From positions 3,472,001-3,536,000 of the forward strand of contig NZ_CP034570.1 in the NCBI RefSeq assembly GCF_003970695.1: DNA of 64,000 bases. The letters run 5' to 3'. The first letter of the stretch is position 1; each line of letters starts with the position of its first letter. Made by a program: the position numbers and the translations under genes. This document shows, piece after piece, positions 45,584 through 53,360 of this stretch. Below the pieces are notes generated by a model. That model saw only the letters and a list, made by a program, of their open reading frames with translations. It did no database searches and had not been told where the DNA came from. This DNA comes from Maribacter sp. MJ134. GTDB lineage: Bacteria; Bacteroidota; Bacteroidia; Flavobacteriales; Flavobacteriaceae.

Positions 45584-45664
45584 CTTGTGTCGGTTAGCTC
45601 TTCTACGCTTTTTGCGCTTATGTGTAGCTACCTTATGTCTCTTTCTTTTTTTACCACTCGGCAT
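45575..45664 (-). CDS. AURKAIP1/COX24-domain mini-protein
   Basis: A 30-codon frame encodes a 29-residue, extremely basic peptide beginning MPSGKKRKRHKVATHKRKKR and ending ANRHKKK. This matches the conserved Bacteroidota peptide annotated as AURKAIP1/COX24 domain protein, related to a mitochondrial small-subunit ribosomal protein (mS38), so a ribosome-binding role is likely. It starts 20 bases after the HU stop on the same strand. The stop codon lies inside the terminator stem. It is too short for standard gene finders and easily missed. Confidence 0.88.
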   Translation of the reverse strand: MPSGKKRKRHKVATHKRKKRRRANRHKKK

Positions 45665-45684
45665 AAAGTTCTTCTTTTAGATTA

Positions 45685-45975
45685 TTATTTTACTTGTACG
45701 TTGCTTTTTACTCCTTCTACAAAAACCTTAGCTGGTTTAAAGGCGGGTATGTTGTGGGCAGGTATTTTTATGGTCGTGTTCTTAGAAATATTCCTTCCAG
45801 TCTTTTCTGCTCTAGTTTTTATAATAAAACTACCAAAACCTCTAAGGTAAACATTATCTCCACCTTCCAATGAAGTTTTCACTTCTTCCATAAAGGATTC
45901 TACCGTTGCCTGTACATCTCCTTTTTCAATTCCCAGCTTATCTGAGATTTTAGATACAATTTCCGCTTTCGTCAT
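45685..45975 (-). CDS. HU-family DNA-binding protein
   Basis: 96 residues of the HU/IHF fold: MTKAEIVSKISDKLGIEKGD, VQATVESFMEEVKTSLEGGD, then NVYLRGFGSFIIKTRAEKTG and the DNA-binding arm RNISKNTTIKIPAHNIPAFK. It bends and compacts the chromosome. A TATATTTG box lies upstream on the minus strand. The COX24-like gene follows in the same transcript. mutY is divergent at a distance of 127 bases. Confidence 0.95.
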   Translation of the reverse strand: MTKAEIVSKISDKLGIEKGDVQATVESFMEEVKTSLEGGDNVYLRGFGSFIIKTRAEKTGRNISKNTTIKIPAHNIPAFKPAKVFVEGVKSNVQVK

Positions 45976-46102
45976 CTTACAATATTAGATTTTCTGTATG
46001 TTTTTTCGGGTTGCAAATATATAAATTAAATTCAATCTTTCTTTCTAAAGGGCTAATTTTAAGTATATAAACTGCTACTTTTAACGCTTAGTATTAAAGT
46101 GA

Positions 46103-47152
46103 ATGTCATTTTCCGATAAAATCCTCGATTGGTACCAGCAAAATAAGCGCAATTTACCTTGGCGAGGTACTATTAATCCTTATAATATATGGCTCTCCGA
46201 AATTATACTTCAGCAAACTAGGGTAGCTCAGGGTACGCCCTATTACTTGAAGTTTATTGAAGCCTTTCCTACCGTAGAGGATATGGCCAAGGCCTCCGAA
46301 GCGCAAATACTGAAACTTTGGCAAGGACTGGGCTATTATTCCAGGGCCAGGAACCTTCATGCAACGGCTAAAATGGTGGTAGCCGATTATGGGGGCAAAT
46401 TCCCAAGTACCTATAAAGAACTATTGAAATTAAAGGGTGTTGGTGATTATACCGCAAGTGCAATTGCCTCTATATGTTTTAACGAACGTCAAGCCGTTGT
46501 AGATGGCAACGTGTATAGAGTATTGGCCAGATATTTTGGTATTGATATACCCATTAATAGTACGGAAGGTGTAAAACATTTTAAATCCTTAGCGCAGGAG
46601 TTGCTTCATGAAAGTAATGTTCGGGATTATAACCAAGGTATTATGGAATTTGGAGCAATACAATGCGCACCAAAAAAACCGTATTGCCTGCACTGCCCGT
46701 TAAATAATGGTTGCGTGGCTTTAAAAGAAGGAAAAGTAGATTTGTTACCCCTTAAGTTAAAAAAGACAAAGGTCAGAAATCGTTATTTCAATTATTTGGT
46801 TCCCATCCTGAACGATAAAAAGGGGAATACACAAACCATATTGAGACAACGACAGGGAAAGGGGATTTGGCAGCATTTGTGGGAGTTTCCCCTGCTGGAA
46901 TCTGAATCTGAATTAAATTTGGAACAAATAGAAAAGGAATACCAGCAAGTATTGGATTTGAATGAAAAAGTGAATATTACTTTGTTCAATACCAAAAGTG
47001 TAGTTCATAAATTATCTCATCAACATCTGAACACTAAGTTTTGGATATTAGAAGGAAACCTAAGAAGTGAAGAAGGTATTTCTATTACAGAAATAAAGAA
47101 ATTTCCAGTACCTGTTTTAATAGCGGATTTCATGAAAACATTTAAATTTTAG
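46103..47152 (+). CDS. mutY: A/G-specific adenine glycosylase
   Basis: 349 residues: HhH-GPD fold with LPWRGTINPYNIWLSEIILQ and the catalytic Glu in SEIILQQT, the HhH LKLKGVGDYTASAIA, catalytic Asp in AVVDGNVYRVLAR, the [4Fe-4S] cluster in CAPKKPYCLHCPLNNGC and a C-terminal NUDIX-like domain that reads 8-oxoG (GIWQHLWEFPLLE). It removes adenine opposite 8-oxoguanine. The order mutY-ssb-gldE-gldD is typical of Flavobacteriaceae. Confidence 0.96.
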   Translation: MSFSDKILDWYQQNKRNLPWRGTINPYNIWLSEIILQQTRVAQGTPYYLKFIEAFPTVEDMAKASEAQILKLWQGLGYYSRARNLHATAKMVVADYGGKFPSTYKELLKLKGVGDYTASAIASICFNERQAVVDGNVYRVLARYFGIDIPINSTEGVKHFKSLAQELLHESNVRDYNQGIMEFGAIQCAPKKPYCLHCPLNNGCVALKEGKVDLLPLKLKKTKVRNRYFNYLVPILNDKKGNTQTILRQRQGKGIWQHLWEFPLLESESELNLEQIEKEYQQVLDLNEKVNITLFNTKSVVHKLSHQHLNTKFWILEGNLRSEEGISITEIKKFPVPVLIADFMKTFKF

Positions 47153-47177
47153 TACTTTTGATTATTAGACAAAAATT

Positions 47178-47654
47178 ATGAGCGGTACATTGAATAAAGT
47201 GATGCTGATAGGGCATCTGGGAGATGAAGTAAAGATGCATTATTTTGAAGGTGGGGGCAGCATTGGAAGGTTCCCGATAGCCACGAATGAGACCTATACA
47301 AGCAAGCAGACTGGAGAACGTGTTACGAATACGGACTGGCATAATATTGTGGTGAGGAACAAAGCGGCTGAAATATGTGAGAAATATTTGAGCAAGGGAG
47401 ACAAGGTATATGTAGAAGGAAGATTAAAAAATAGACAGTGGCAAGGAGAGGACGGTAATACGAGGTATACCACTGAAGTTCACGTGCAAGAATTTACCTT
47501 TCTATCTACCAAAAAGGAAAGTATGGCCAATAACGCAGGGCAAGCCTCACAGCCAGCGGCTCAACCAACAGATCAGCACGCTAACCCTAGCGCGCAGCAG
47601 AGCTCACCTGCACCGGTAAGTCAACCCGAACAGGAAGACGATCTACCTTTTTAA
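47178..47654 (+). CDS. ssb: Single-stranded DNA-binding protein
   Basis: 158 residues with an OB-fold (LNKVMLIGHLGDEVKMHYFE, NTDWHNIVVRNKAAEICEKY, GDKVYVEGRLKNRQWQGEDG), a Gln/Pro/Ala-rich linker and the acidic tip EDDLPF that recruits repair and replication partners. It protects single-stranded DNA. A TACTTTTG box lies at 47153-47160, overlapping the last part of the mutY stop region. Confidence 0.97.
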   Translation: MSGTLNKVMLIGHLGDEVKMHYFEGGGSIGRFPIATNETYTSKQTGERVTNTDWHNIVVRNKAAEICEKYLSKGDKVYVEGRLKNRQWQGEDGNTRYTTEVHVQEFTFLSTKKESMANNAGQASQPAAQPTDQHANPSAQQSSPAPVSQPEQEDDLPF

Positions 47655-47675
47655 ATATTTGTAAACAGTAACCTT

Positions 47676-49004
47676 TTGGACCCTGACCCCTTACTTTATA
47701 GTTTAAATTTTATGGTGATGGACGGTGCCTTTGCACTTAATATTGGAGTCCTTGTACTATTGTTGCTCTGTTCTGCCATGATTTCTGGAGCAGAAGTTGC
47801 CCTTTTTGGGCTTTCTCCCACGGAGGTAAACGAAATTCAAGAACAAAAAACGGCAAAAGGGAATATCCTGATCAAACTTCTAGAGCGTCCTAAAAAGCTT
47901 TTGGCAACGATATTAATCGCCAATAATGCAATCAATATAGGCGTGGTGTTATTATTCAATGTTATTGGGGACACTCTTTTTTCAAATATAAACTATTCGC
48001 TTTTTGGGGTGGTTTCCCTACGTTTTTTGTTAGAGGTGGTGGCGGCCACTTTTCTTATTTTAATGTTTGGAGAGATTTTACCCAAAATCTACGCCAACAG
48101 AAACAGGATGGACTTTTCCCACTTTATGGCTTACCCGTTAAAAACCTTAGATTTTTTATTTTCGCCTTTTAGCCTTCCAATGCGAGCAGGAACCATATTT
48201 CTGTATAATAAACTTGGAAAGGAAAAATCTAGTTTAAGCGTAGATCATCTATCCCAAGCGTTGGAACTTACCTCGGATGGAGATACCACCAAGGAAGAGC
48301 AAAAAATATTACAGGGAATTGTTTCCTTTGGGAATACGGATACCAAGCAGGTAATGCGCCCCCGAATAGATATTTTTTCATTGAACGACCAAATGAAATT
48401 TCCGGAGGTCTTGGAAGAGATTAAAAAGAACGGATATTCCAGAATACCAGTTTTTTCGGATAATATAGATAATGTCTTGGGAGTACTTTATGTTAAAGAT
48501 TTACTTCCTTATTTAGACCGTAAATCCTTTAATTGGACCAGCCTTATTCGCGAGCCTTACTTTGTTCCGGAGAATAAAAAGTTGGATGATCTGCTGTCCG
48601 AATTTCAAGAGAAGAAAAACCATTTGGCCGTAGTGGTAGATGAGTATGGTGGAACCTCTGGAATCGTTACCCTAGAGGATATCATCGAAGAAATAGTTGG
48701 TGATATAAGCGATGAGTTCGATGATGAGGATTTAATCTTTTCCAAGCTGGACGACTTTAACTACGTCTTCGAAGGAAAAACAGCTTTAAAGGATTTTTAT
48801 AGGGTTGTTAAACTGGAAGACGAAACACCATTCGAGGAGAATAAGGGAGAATCTGAGACCATTGCGGGTTTTGTTCTAGAAATAGCAGGGAGTTTTCCTA
48901 AAAGGGGAGAACAGGTAGTCTTTGAGAATTATAAGTTTGTTGTAGAAAGTCTGGATAAAAAGAGGTTAAAGCAAATTAAAGTTATTTTGCCACATGAAGC
49001 GTAG
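47676..49004 (+). CDS. gldE: Gliding motility-associated CNNM/CBS protein GldE
   Basis: 442 residues from a TTG start. Four hydrophobic segments of a DUF21/CNNM domain (about 20-165: LVLLLLCSAMISGAEVALFG, IANNAINIGVVLLFNVIG) are followed by paired CBS domains (VMRPRIDIFSL, GYSRIPVFSDNIDNVLGVLY, HLAVVVDEYGGTSGIVTLED) and a CorC_HlyC domain. In Flavobacteriaceae this protein next to GldD is named GldE and supports gliding and the type IX machinery. gldD overlaps it by 11 bases. Confidence 0.93.
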   Translation: MDPDPLLYSLNFMVMDGAFALNIGVLVLLLLCSAMISGAEVALFGLSPTEVNEIQEQKTAKGNILIKLLERPKKLLATILIANNAINIGVVLLFNVIGDTLFSNINYSLFGVVSLRFLLEVVAATFLILMFGEILPKIYANRNRMDFSHFMAYPLKTLDFLFSPFSLPMRAGTIFLYNKLGKEKSSLSVDHLSQALELTSDGDTTKEEQKILQGIVSFGNTDTKQVMRPRIDIFSLNDQMKFPEVLEEIKKNGYSRIPVFSDNIDNVLGVLYVKDLLPYLDRKSFNWTSLIREPYFVPENKKLDDLLSEFQEKKNHLAVVVDEYGGTSGIVTLEDIIEEIVGDISDEFDDEDLIFSKLDDFNYVFEGKTALKDFYRVVKLEDETPFEENKGESETIAGFVLEIAGSFPKRGEQVVFENYKFVVESLDKKRLKQIKVILPHEA

Positions 49005-49551
49005 ATATGTCATTGCTATAATCACCACAATGTGTGTCATAGGTGCTTGCAAGAATGAACCTATTCCAAAGCCTAAGGCAGAAATACGGTTAGAATATCC
49101 CCAAGGACAACCAGCTAGTTTAGAAACCGAAAATTTTAGCTTTCAGTACAACCAGTTGTCAAAAGCGGAGGCGAATAAGGACCAGGCCTTTACCTTAACG
49201 TATCCTGACATGAAGGGTGCAATCTTCATCAGTTATAAAAAAGTGACGAACAATATAGACAAGCTCATCATAGATGCTAAGCGTTTAAGCTATGAACACG
49301 CTGCCAAAGCAGATAATATCGTAGAACAGCCTTATGTAAATCCGGAAGCCGGGGTTTACGGTGCATTGTTTGAAGTACAGGGAAACGCCGCATCACAGTC
49401 TCAATTCTTTGTCACGGATAGTGTAGAACACTTTTTAACCGGTTCTGTGTATTTTTATACAAAACCGAACTACGATTCTATTTTGCCTGCGGCGGCATAT
49501 CTACAAAACGATATCCGTCGGATTATGGAAACATTACGATGGAAAAAATAA
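48994..49551 (+). CDS. gldD: Gliding motility lipoprotein GldD
   Basis: 185 residues: lipobox VIGAC (Cys19), then KNEPIPKPKAEIRLEYPQG and the GldD-type core (FQYNQLSKAEANKDQAFTLT, YPDMKGAIFISYKKV). GldD is needed for gliding on surfaces in Flavobacteriaceae. Its start overlaps gldE by 11 bases and its end overlaps the dehydratase by 13, showing tight co-transcription. Confidence 0.92.
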   Translation: MKRRYVIAIITTMCVIGACKNEPIPKPKAEIRLEYPQGQPASLETENFSFQYNQLSKAEANKDQAFTLTYPDMKGAIFISYKKVTNNIDKLIIDAKRLSYEHAAKADNIVEQPYVNPEAGVYGALFEVQGNAASQSQFFVTDSVEHFLTGSVYFYTKPNYDSILPAAAYLQNDIRRIMETLRWKK

Positions 49552-50510
49552 ATTCTTCAATCATGCAAAAGCAAGATGTATTGGATTGTCATGAAAGAAT
49601 AATACCGTACATACATCATACCCCTGTCCTAACTTCAAGATTGATTGATAAAGAAATAGGAACATCGGTTTATTTTAAATGCGAAAATTTTCAAAGGGCC
49701 GGAGCGTATAAAATAAGAGGTGCCACGAATGCCATTTTGCAGTTGACCGATGCGCAAAGAAAAAATGGAGTGGTTACCCACTCTTCCGGAAATTTTGCAC
49801 AAGCGGTTTCATTGGCAGCCAAAAACTTAGATATCAAAGCCCATATTGTAATGCCGTCCTCTGCTCCTGAGGTGAAGAAAATAGGAGTAAAGGAATATGA
49901 TGGTATTATTTACGAATGCGCTCCTACGCTAGAAGCTAGACAGGCCATGGCCGATAAGATTGGCAAAGATACCGGAGCCTCTTTTTTACACCCATCAAAT
50001 GATAAAAATGTCATAATCGGGCAAGGGACGGCCGCATTAGAACTCTTAAAGCAAATTCCGGATATCAATGCTATTTTTTGTCCGGTGGGTGGCGGTGGAC
50101 TCATAGCCGGTTCCGCTATTGCGGCGAAGCATTTTGGAACGAATTGTGCCATATTAGGAGGTGAGCCTTTTGAGGCCGATGATGCTTACCGCTCGCTTAA
50201 AAGTGGAAAAATTGAGGGTAATAATAGCGTAAATACCATTGCAGACGGACTCAAAACTACCTTGGGGGACAATAATTTCCCTATTATAAAGGAGCACGTG
50301 AAGAAGATAGTCAGGGTTACGGAAGAGGAGATAGTACTAGCTATGCGATTGGTATGGGAGCGCATGAAAATCATCATTGAACCGTCTAGTGCGGTTACCG
50401 TCGCTGCTTTAAAACGAGAAGTGTCCGAAAATCCCCAAAAGTATTCAGGGGGAAAAGTAGGCATCGTTATATCTGGCGGAAATGTAGATTTAAACAATTT
50501 GCCGTTTTAA
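49539..50510 (+). CDS. PLP-dependent threonine/serine dehydratase or racemase
   Basis: 323 residues, fold type II PLP. Marks: the PLP lysine in FQRAGAYKIRGATNA, THSSGNFAQAVSLAA, VMPSSAPEVKKIG, CPVGGGGLIAG and the C-terminal GIVISGGNVDLN. This short form without an ACT domain fits catabolic threonine dehydratase, serine racemase or hydroxyaspartate dehydratase; sequence alone does not decide. The ATG at 49539 overlaps gldD; a second ATG at 49563 is an alternative start. Coupling to gldD may be only positional. Confidence 0.87.
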   Translation: MEKINSSIMQKQDVLDCHERIIPYIHHTPVLTSRLIDKEIGTSVYFKCENFQRAGAYKIRGATNAILQLTDAQRKNGVVTHSSGNFAQAVSLAAKNLDIKAHIVMPSSAPEVKKIGVKEYDGIIYECAPTLEARQAMADKIGKDTGASFLHPSNDKNVIIGQGTAALELLKQIPDINAIFCPVGGGGLIAGSAIAAKHFGTNCAILGGEPFEADDAYRSLKSGKIEGNNSVNTIADGLKTTLGDNNFPIIKEHVKKIVRVTEEEIVLAMRLVWERMKIIIEPSSAVTVAALKREVSENPQKYSGGKVGIVISGGNVDLNNLPF

Positions 50511-50522
50511 ATGCTTTAGAGC

Positions 50523-50942
50523 CTAGTTGGCCAGCAGTTTCTCCGCCTTTTCAATACTAGTATTGATTTGTTCTTTAACTGCTTTTACTTTTTCTTCCTC
50601 CTCGTTAAGCCATTTTTGTTTTTCTGGAGTAAGCGCTTTACCCTCTAAGATTTCTTCAGAATCAAATCGGTCTCCAAAACCTTTCATCCAATCCATCATG
50701 GATTCATTGGCTCGTTGTAATTCGCGCATTGTTTTTGCTTCTGGCGATTCGGCACCGAGAGAATCTGCCAAGGGCTTTAATTTGCCTACTAAACTTCCAA
50801 GTTTTCCCATTTTTGGCATTACTTCATCGTGAATGGCCATCACATGTTCCATCTGTGTAGACTCCTCTTTTCCATTCTTTTTTTCCTCGTTACAGGATAG
50901 AAGAAAAGCGACACAGGCGAGTATTAGGAGATATTTTTTCAT
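50523..50942 (-). CDS. Small helical lipoprotein
   Basis: 139 residues with lipobox LLSC (Cys17), then a highly charged, almost fully helical mature part (HVMAIHDEVMPKMGKLGSLV, then MRELQRANESMMDWMKGFGD, and a C-terminal KVKAVKEQINTSIEKAEKLL). It resembles small Bacteroidota lipoproteins often called viral A-type inclusion or putative periplasmic coiled-coil proteins; I do not know the role. It follows the metal-binding domain protein by five bases in one minus-strand unit. Confidence 0.75.
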   Translation of the reverse strand: MKKYLLILACVAFLLSCNEEKKNGKEESTQMEHVMAIHDEVMPKMGKLGSLVGKLKPLADSLGAESPEAKTMRELQRANESMMDWMKGFGDRFDSEEILEGKALTPEKQKWLNEEEEKVKAVKEQINTSIEKAEKLLAN

Positions 50943-50947
50943 CTTAT

Positions 50948-51292
50948 TTATTCTTTTATGGTGATGGAATTTATAGTGTAAACATAAGTTTTAACCTTGG
51001 TGCTGGTAATAACACTTTCTAATTCCGCGATAGATACCACTTTAGGGTTAAACTTAACAAGGGCCTCTTTTTTCTCATAACTAACCTCTGCAGCAATGAC
51101 CCCAGAGGTGTTTTGTAAATTCAGGCCTATTTTATCCGCGCATCCTTTCTGGCAGGCCATACCGTCAATACGAACTATAGCAGTGCTGATCATTTGGCCG
51201 TTCTCAATGTTCGTGTCTTTCTCTACTACGTCTTGTCCTAATATGGAATTGGACATGATGACAAATAAAATAAGAGATAAGAATAGCTTCAT
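50948..51292 (-). CDS. Exported HMA (heavy-metal-associated) domain protein
   Basis: 114 residues from ATG 51292, which gives a proper signal peptide (MKLFLSLILFVIMSNSILGQ); a longer frame to 51316 would put charged residues first. The mature part is one HMA-type ferredoxin-like fold with RIDGMACQKGCADKIGLNL. The metal site is C-x3-C (C47, C51) rather than the usual C-x2-C. It may carry copper or another soft metal in the periplasm. A small lipoprotein follows by five bases. Confidence 0.82.
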   Translation of the reverse strand: MKLFLSLILFVIMSNSILGQDVVEKDTNIENGQMISTAIVRIDGMACQKGCADKIGLNLQNTSGVIAAEVSYEKKEALVKFNPKVVSIAELESVITSTKVKTYVYTINSITIKE

Positions 51293-51458
51293 AGTATAGA
51301 AATCCTTTGAGAACAATTTATCTTTTTTCAGGTTAGGATATTAAGACTGCCTCCCGACAAGATTGTAAAGATACCAAATATTGAAAACGTCCTAAGAAGT
51401 CGGTTAATAAAAAAGCTTTCTTTTTTACTCACTAAAAAACCTCATTTTTGCAGTAAAA

Positions 51459-52355
51459 TTGCGAGACTTGAAAATTAGAAACCGAAAGTGGCTTTATCTT
51501 ATAGTATTGTCCCTTATTTGGGGAACTTCCTATATACTCATTAAAAAGGGTTTGGTGGGTTTTACTCCACTTCAATTAGGTGCCTTACGGATTATTATTT
51601 CTGGATGTCTTTTATTGATTATAGGATATGGTTCTTTAAAAACTATTCGAAAGAAGGACTGGAAATGGTTAGCACTATCCGGTTTTATAGGGAGCTTTTT
51701 CCCCATGTTTCTCTTTGCGTTTGCTGAAACCGAAATAGATAGTAGTGTAACCGCAGTTTTGAATTCTTTAGTGCCATTATTTACTTTGTTCGTTGGGCTT
51801 TTCGCATTTGGGATATCGTTTAGCAGAAATCAGTTCATTGGGGTTTTAATCGGCTTACTGGGGGCTAGTTTGCTTGTGTTGTTTGGGAGTAGTATAAATC
51901 CGGACCAAAATTATTGGTATGCAGGTTTCGTGCTCATAGCCACTATTTGTTATGCCTGCAATGCTAATATTATAAAGAGTAAATTACATGAGGTCAGCCC
52001 CATGGGAATTGCTGTCGGAAATTTTGTCTGTATCCTTATTCCCGGTTTTGTGCTATTGCCTTTTTCTGGAGCACTGGATAATGAAGTTCTAGACGGGAGC
52101 TTTTTCTGGAGTTCGTTGGGCTACATCGTTATTCTATGTGTTATAAGTACCTGTATTGCCAAGGTTATCTTCAATAGGTTAATTCAGATTTCTTCTCCCA
52201 TATTTTCCGTATCGGTTACCTACCTTATCCCTATTGTAGGAATTTTTTGGGGAATAGTAGATGGTGAAACTTTCAGCATAAAGCAACTGGGAGCTTCATT
52301 ATTAATCTTGGTCGGAGTGTATTTGGTAAATAAAAAACGAATGAAAACTGCATAA
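51459..52355 (+). CDS. EamA-family (DMT) transporter
   Basis: 298 residues with ten transmembrane helices in two EamA repeats: IVLSLIWGTSYILIKKGLVG and PLQLGALRIIISGCLLLIIG at the start, then a second half with CYACNANIIKSKLHEVSPMG and ISSPIFSVSVTYLIPIVGIF. It is probably a metabolite exporter or importer in the inner membrane; substrate unknown. The TTG at 51459 is the likely start, with no good ATG before the first helix. Confidence 0.9.
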   Translation: MRDLKIRNRKWLYLIVLSLIWGTSYILIKKGLVGFTPLQLGALRIIISGCLLLIIGYGSLKTIRKKDWKWLALSGFIGSFFPMFLFAFAETEIDSSVTAVLNSLVPLFTLFVGLFAFGISFSRNQFIGVLIGLLGASLLVLFGSSINPDQNYWYAGFVLIATICYACNANIIKSKLHEVSPMGIAVGNFVCILIPGFVLLPFSGALDNEVLDGSFFWSSLGYIVILCVISTCIAKVIFNRLIQISSPIFSVSVTYLIPIVGIFWGIVDGETFSIKQLGASLLILVGVYLVNKKRMKTA

Positions 52356-52450
52356 TTTTAAATAAGGTGTAACAAAATAAGTTTCATGCAGTCTTTAAGG
52401 GGAAGTCCAATCAAAAACAAAAATAAATCATCTTAAGAAAACGAACAGTC

Positions 52451-53194
52451 ATGAAAAAATCAAATGTAATATTTATAGCACTTTTTTGCTTAGCCTTAGG
52501 AGCTTTTGCTCAAACCAAAACGGTAAAAGTAGACGCCTTTGAAAAAGTTATTATAAGTCCCCATATAGAGGTAGAATTGGTACGGGGTTCAGAGGAATCC
52601 GTTCGTATTGAAAATGCTAAGGTTGCTTTGGATAAGATTAATATCAAGGTAGAAGGAAATACGCTCCGGGTATATCTGGACGGGGCTAAAACAGTGACCA
52701 AATCCGAACGTGTTTCAACCGACCAATGGAAAGGAAAAAAATCTATTTATAATGGTACTATGGCAACTGCGAAGATTACGTACAAGACCTTAAAGAACTT
52801 GTCTATTAGAGGAGAGGAAGTTGTTAAAGTAAAGGGCGTTATGGAGCAAGAAGATTTAAAGTTATCCATTTATGGGGAGTCGAAGGTTTATTTTAACCAT
52901 CTTAATTTAGAGGAATTAACCGTTGCCATCTACGGAGAAAGTTACTTGGAGATAGCAGAAGGAGAGGTAAAGAGACAAGTGTTCAGGGCGTATGGCGAGA
53001 GCGAGGTAAATGCAATTGAAATGGGAAATAGCGAGACAAAAATAACTGCTTATGGCGAGAGTAATTTTCGTGTAAACGTTTCCGATAGGTTAAAGGTAAC
53101 TTGTTATGGAGAAACAACGATAAATTATACCGGAGATGCCGATGTTGATAAGGGAATAGTGATCGGAGAGGTAGAAATTAGAAAGATTGGATAG
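52451..53194 (+). CDS. Head-GIN domain (DUF2807) beta-helix protein
   Basis: 247 residues: signal peptide (cleavage near FAQT, about 21), then DUF2807 beta-solenoid. A YGE(S/T) motif recurs at residues 141, 161, 181, 201 and 219, the first four exactly 20 apart, marking rungs of the solenoid. The N-terminal FEKVIISPHIEVELVRGSEE is the family signature. It is probably a secreted or surface protein; function unknown. A strong terminator follows 20 bases after the stop. Confidence 0.88.
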   Translation: MKKSNVIFIALFCLALGAFAQTKTVKVDAFEKVIISPHIEVELVRGSEESVRIENAKVALDKINIKVEGNTLRVYLDGAKTVTKSERVSTDQWKGKKSIYNGTMATAKITYKTLKNLSIRGEEVVKVKGVMEQEDLKLSIYGESKVYFNHLNLEELTVAIYGESYLEIAEGEVKRQVFRAYGESEVNAIEMGNSETKITAYGESNFRVNVSDRLKVTCYGETTINYTGDADVDKGIVIGEVEIRKIG

Positions 53195-53214
53195 TGTTTA
53201 TTACCCATGTTTAT

Positions 53215-53246
53215 AAAAAAACCCGCTCATTTGAGCGGGTTTTTTT
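53215..53246 (+). terminator. Rho-independent terminator after the head-GIN gene
   Basis: Stem AACCCGCTCA/TGAGCGGGTT, extended by A and T runs on each side, loop TT, centred at 53230. It stands between this gene and the convergent M16 peptidase genes. Confidence 0.88.
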
Positions 53247-53360
53247 TGGTTCTGTAAACTACCTCGGGGCAACCCCGCGAGGCATTCAAAGGAAAATCAC
53301 ATTTAATTTCAACGCAAGCGCCCGAGCATATAAATCTCGATCATCGAGTAAATGGTTGTT

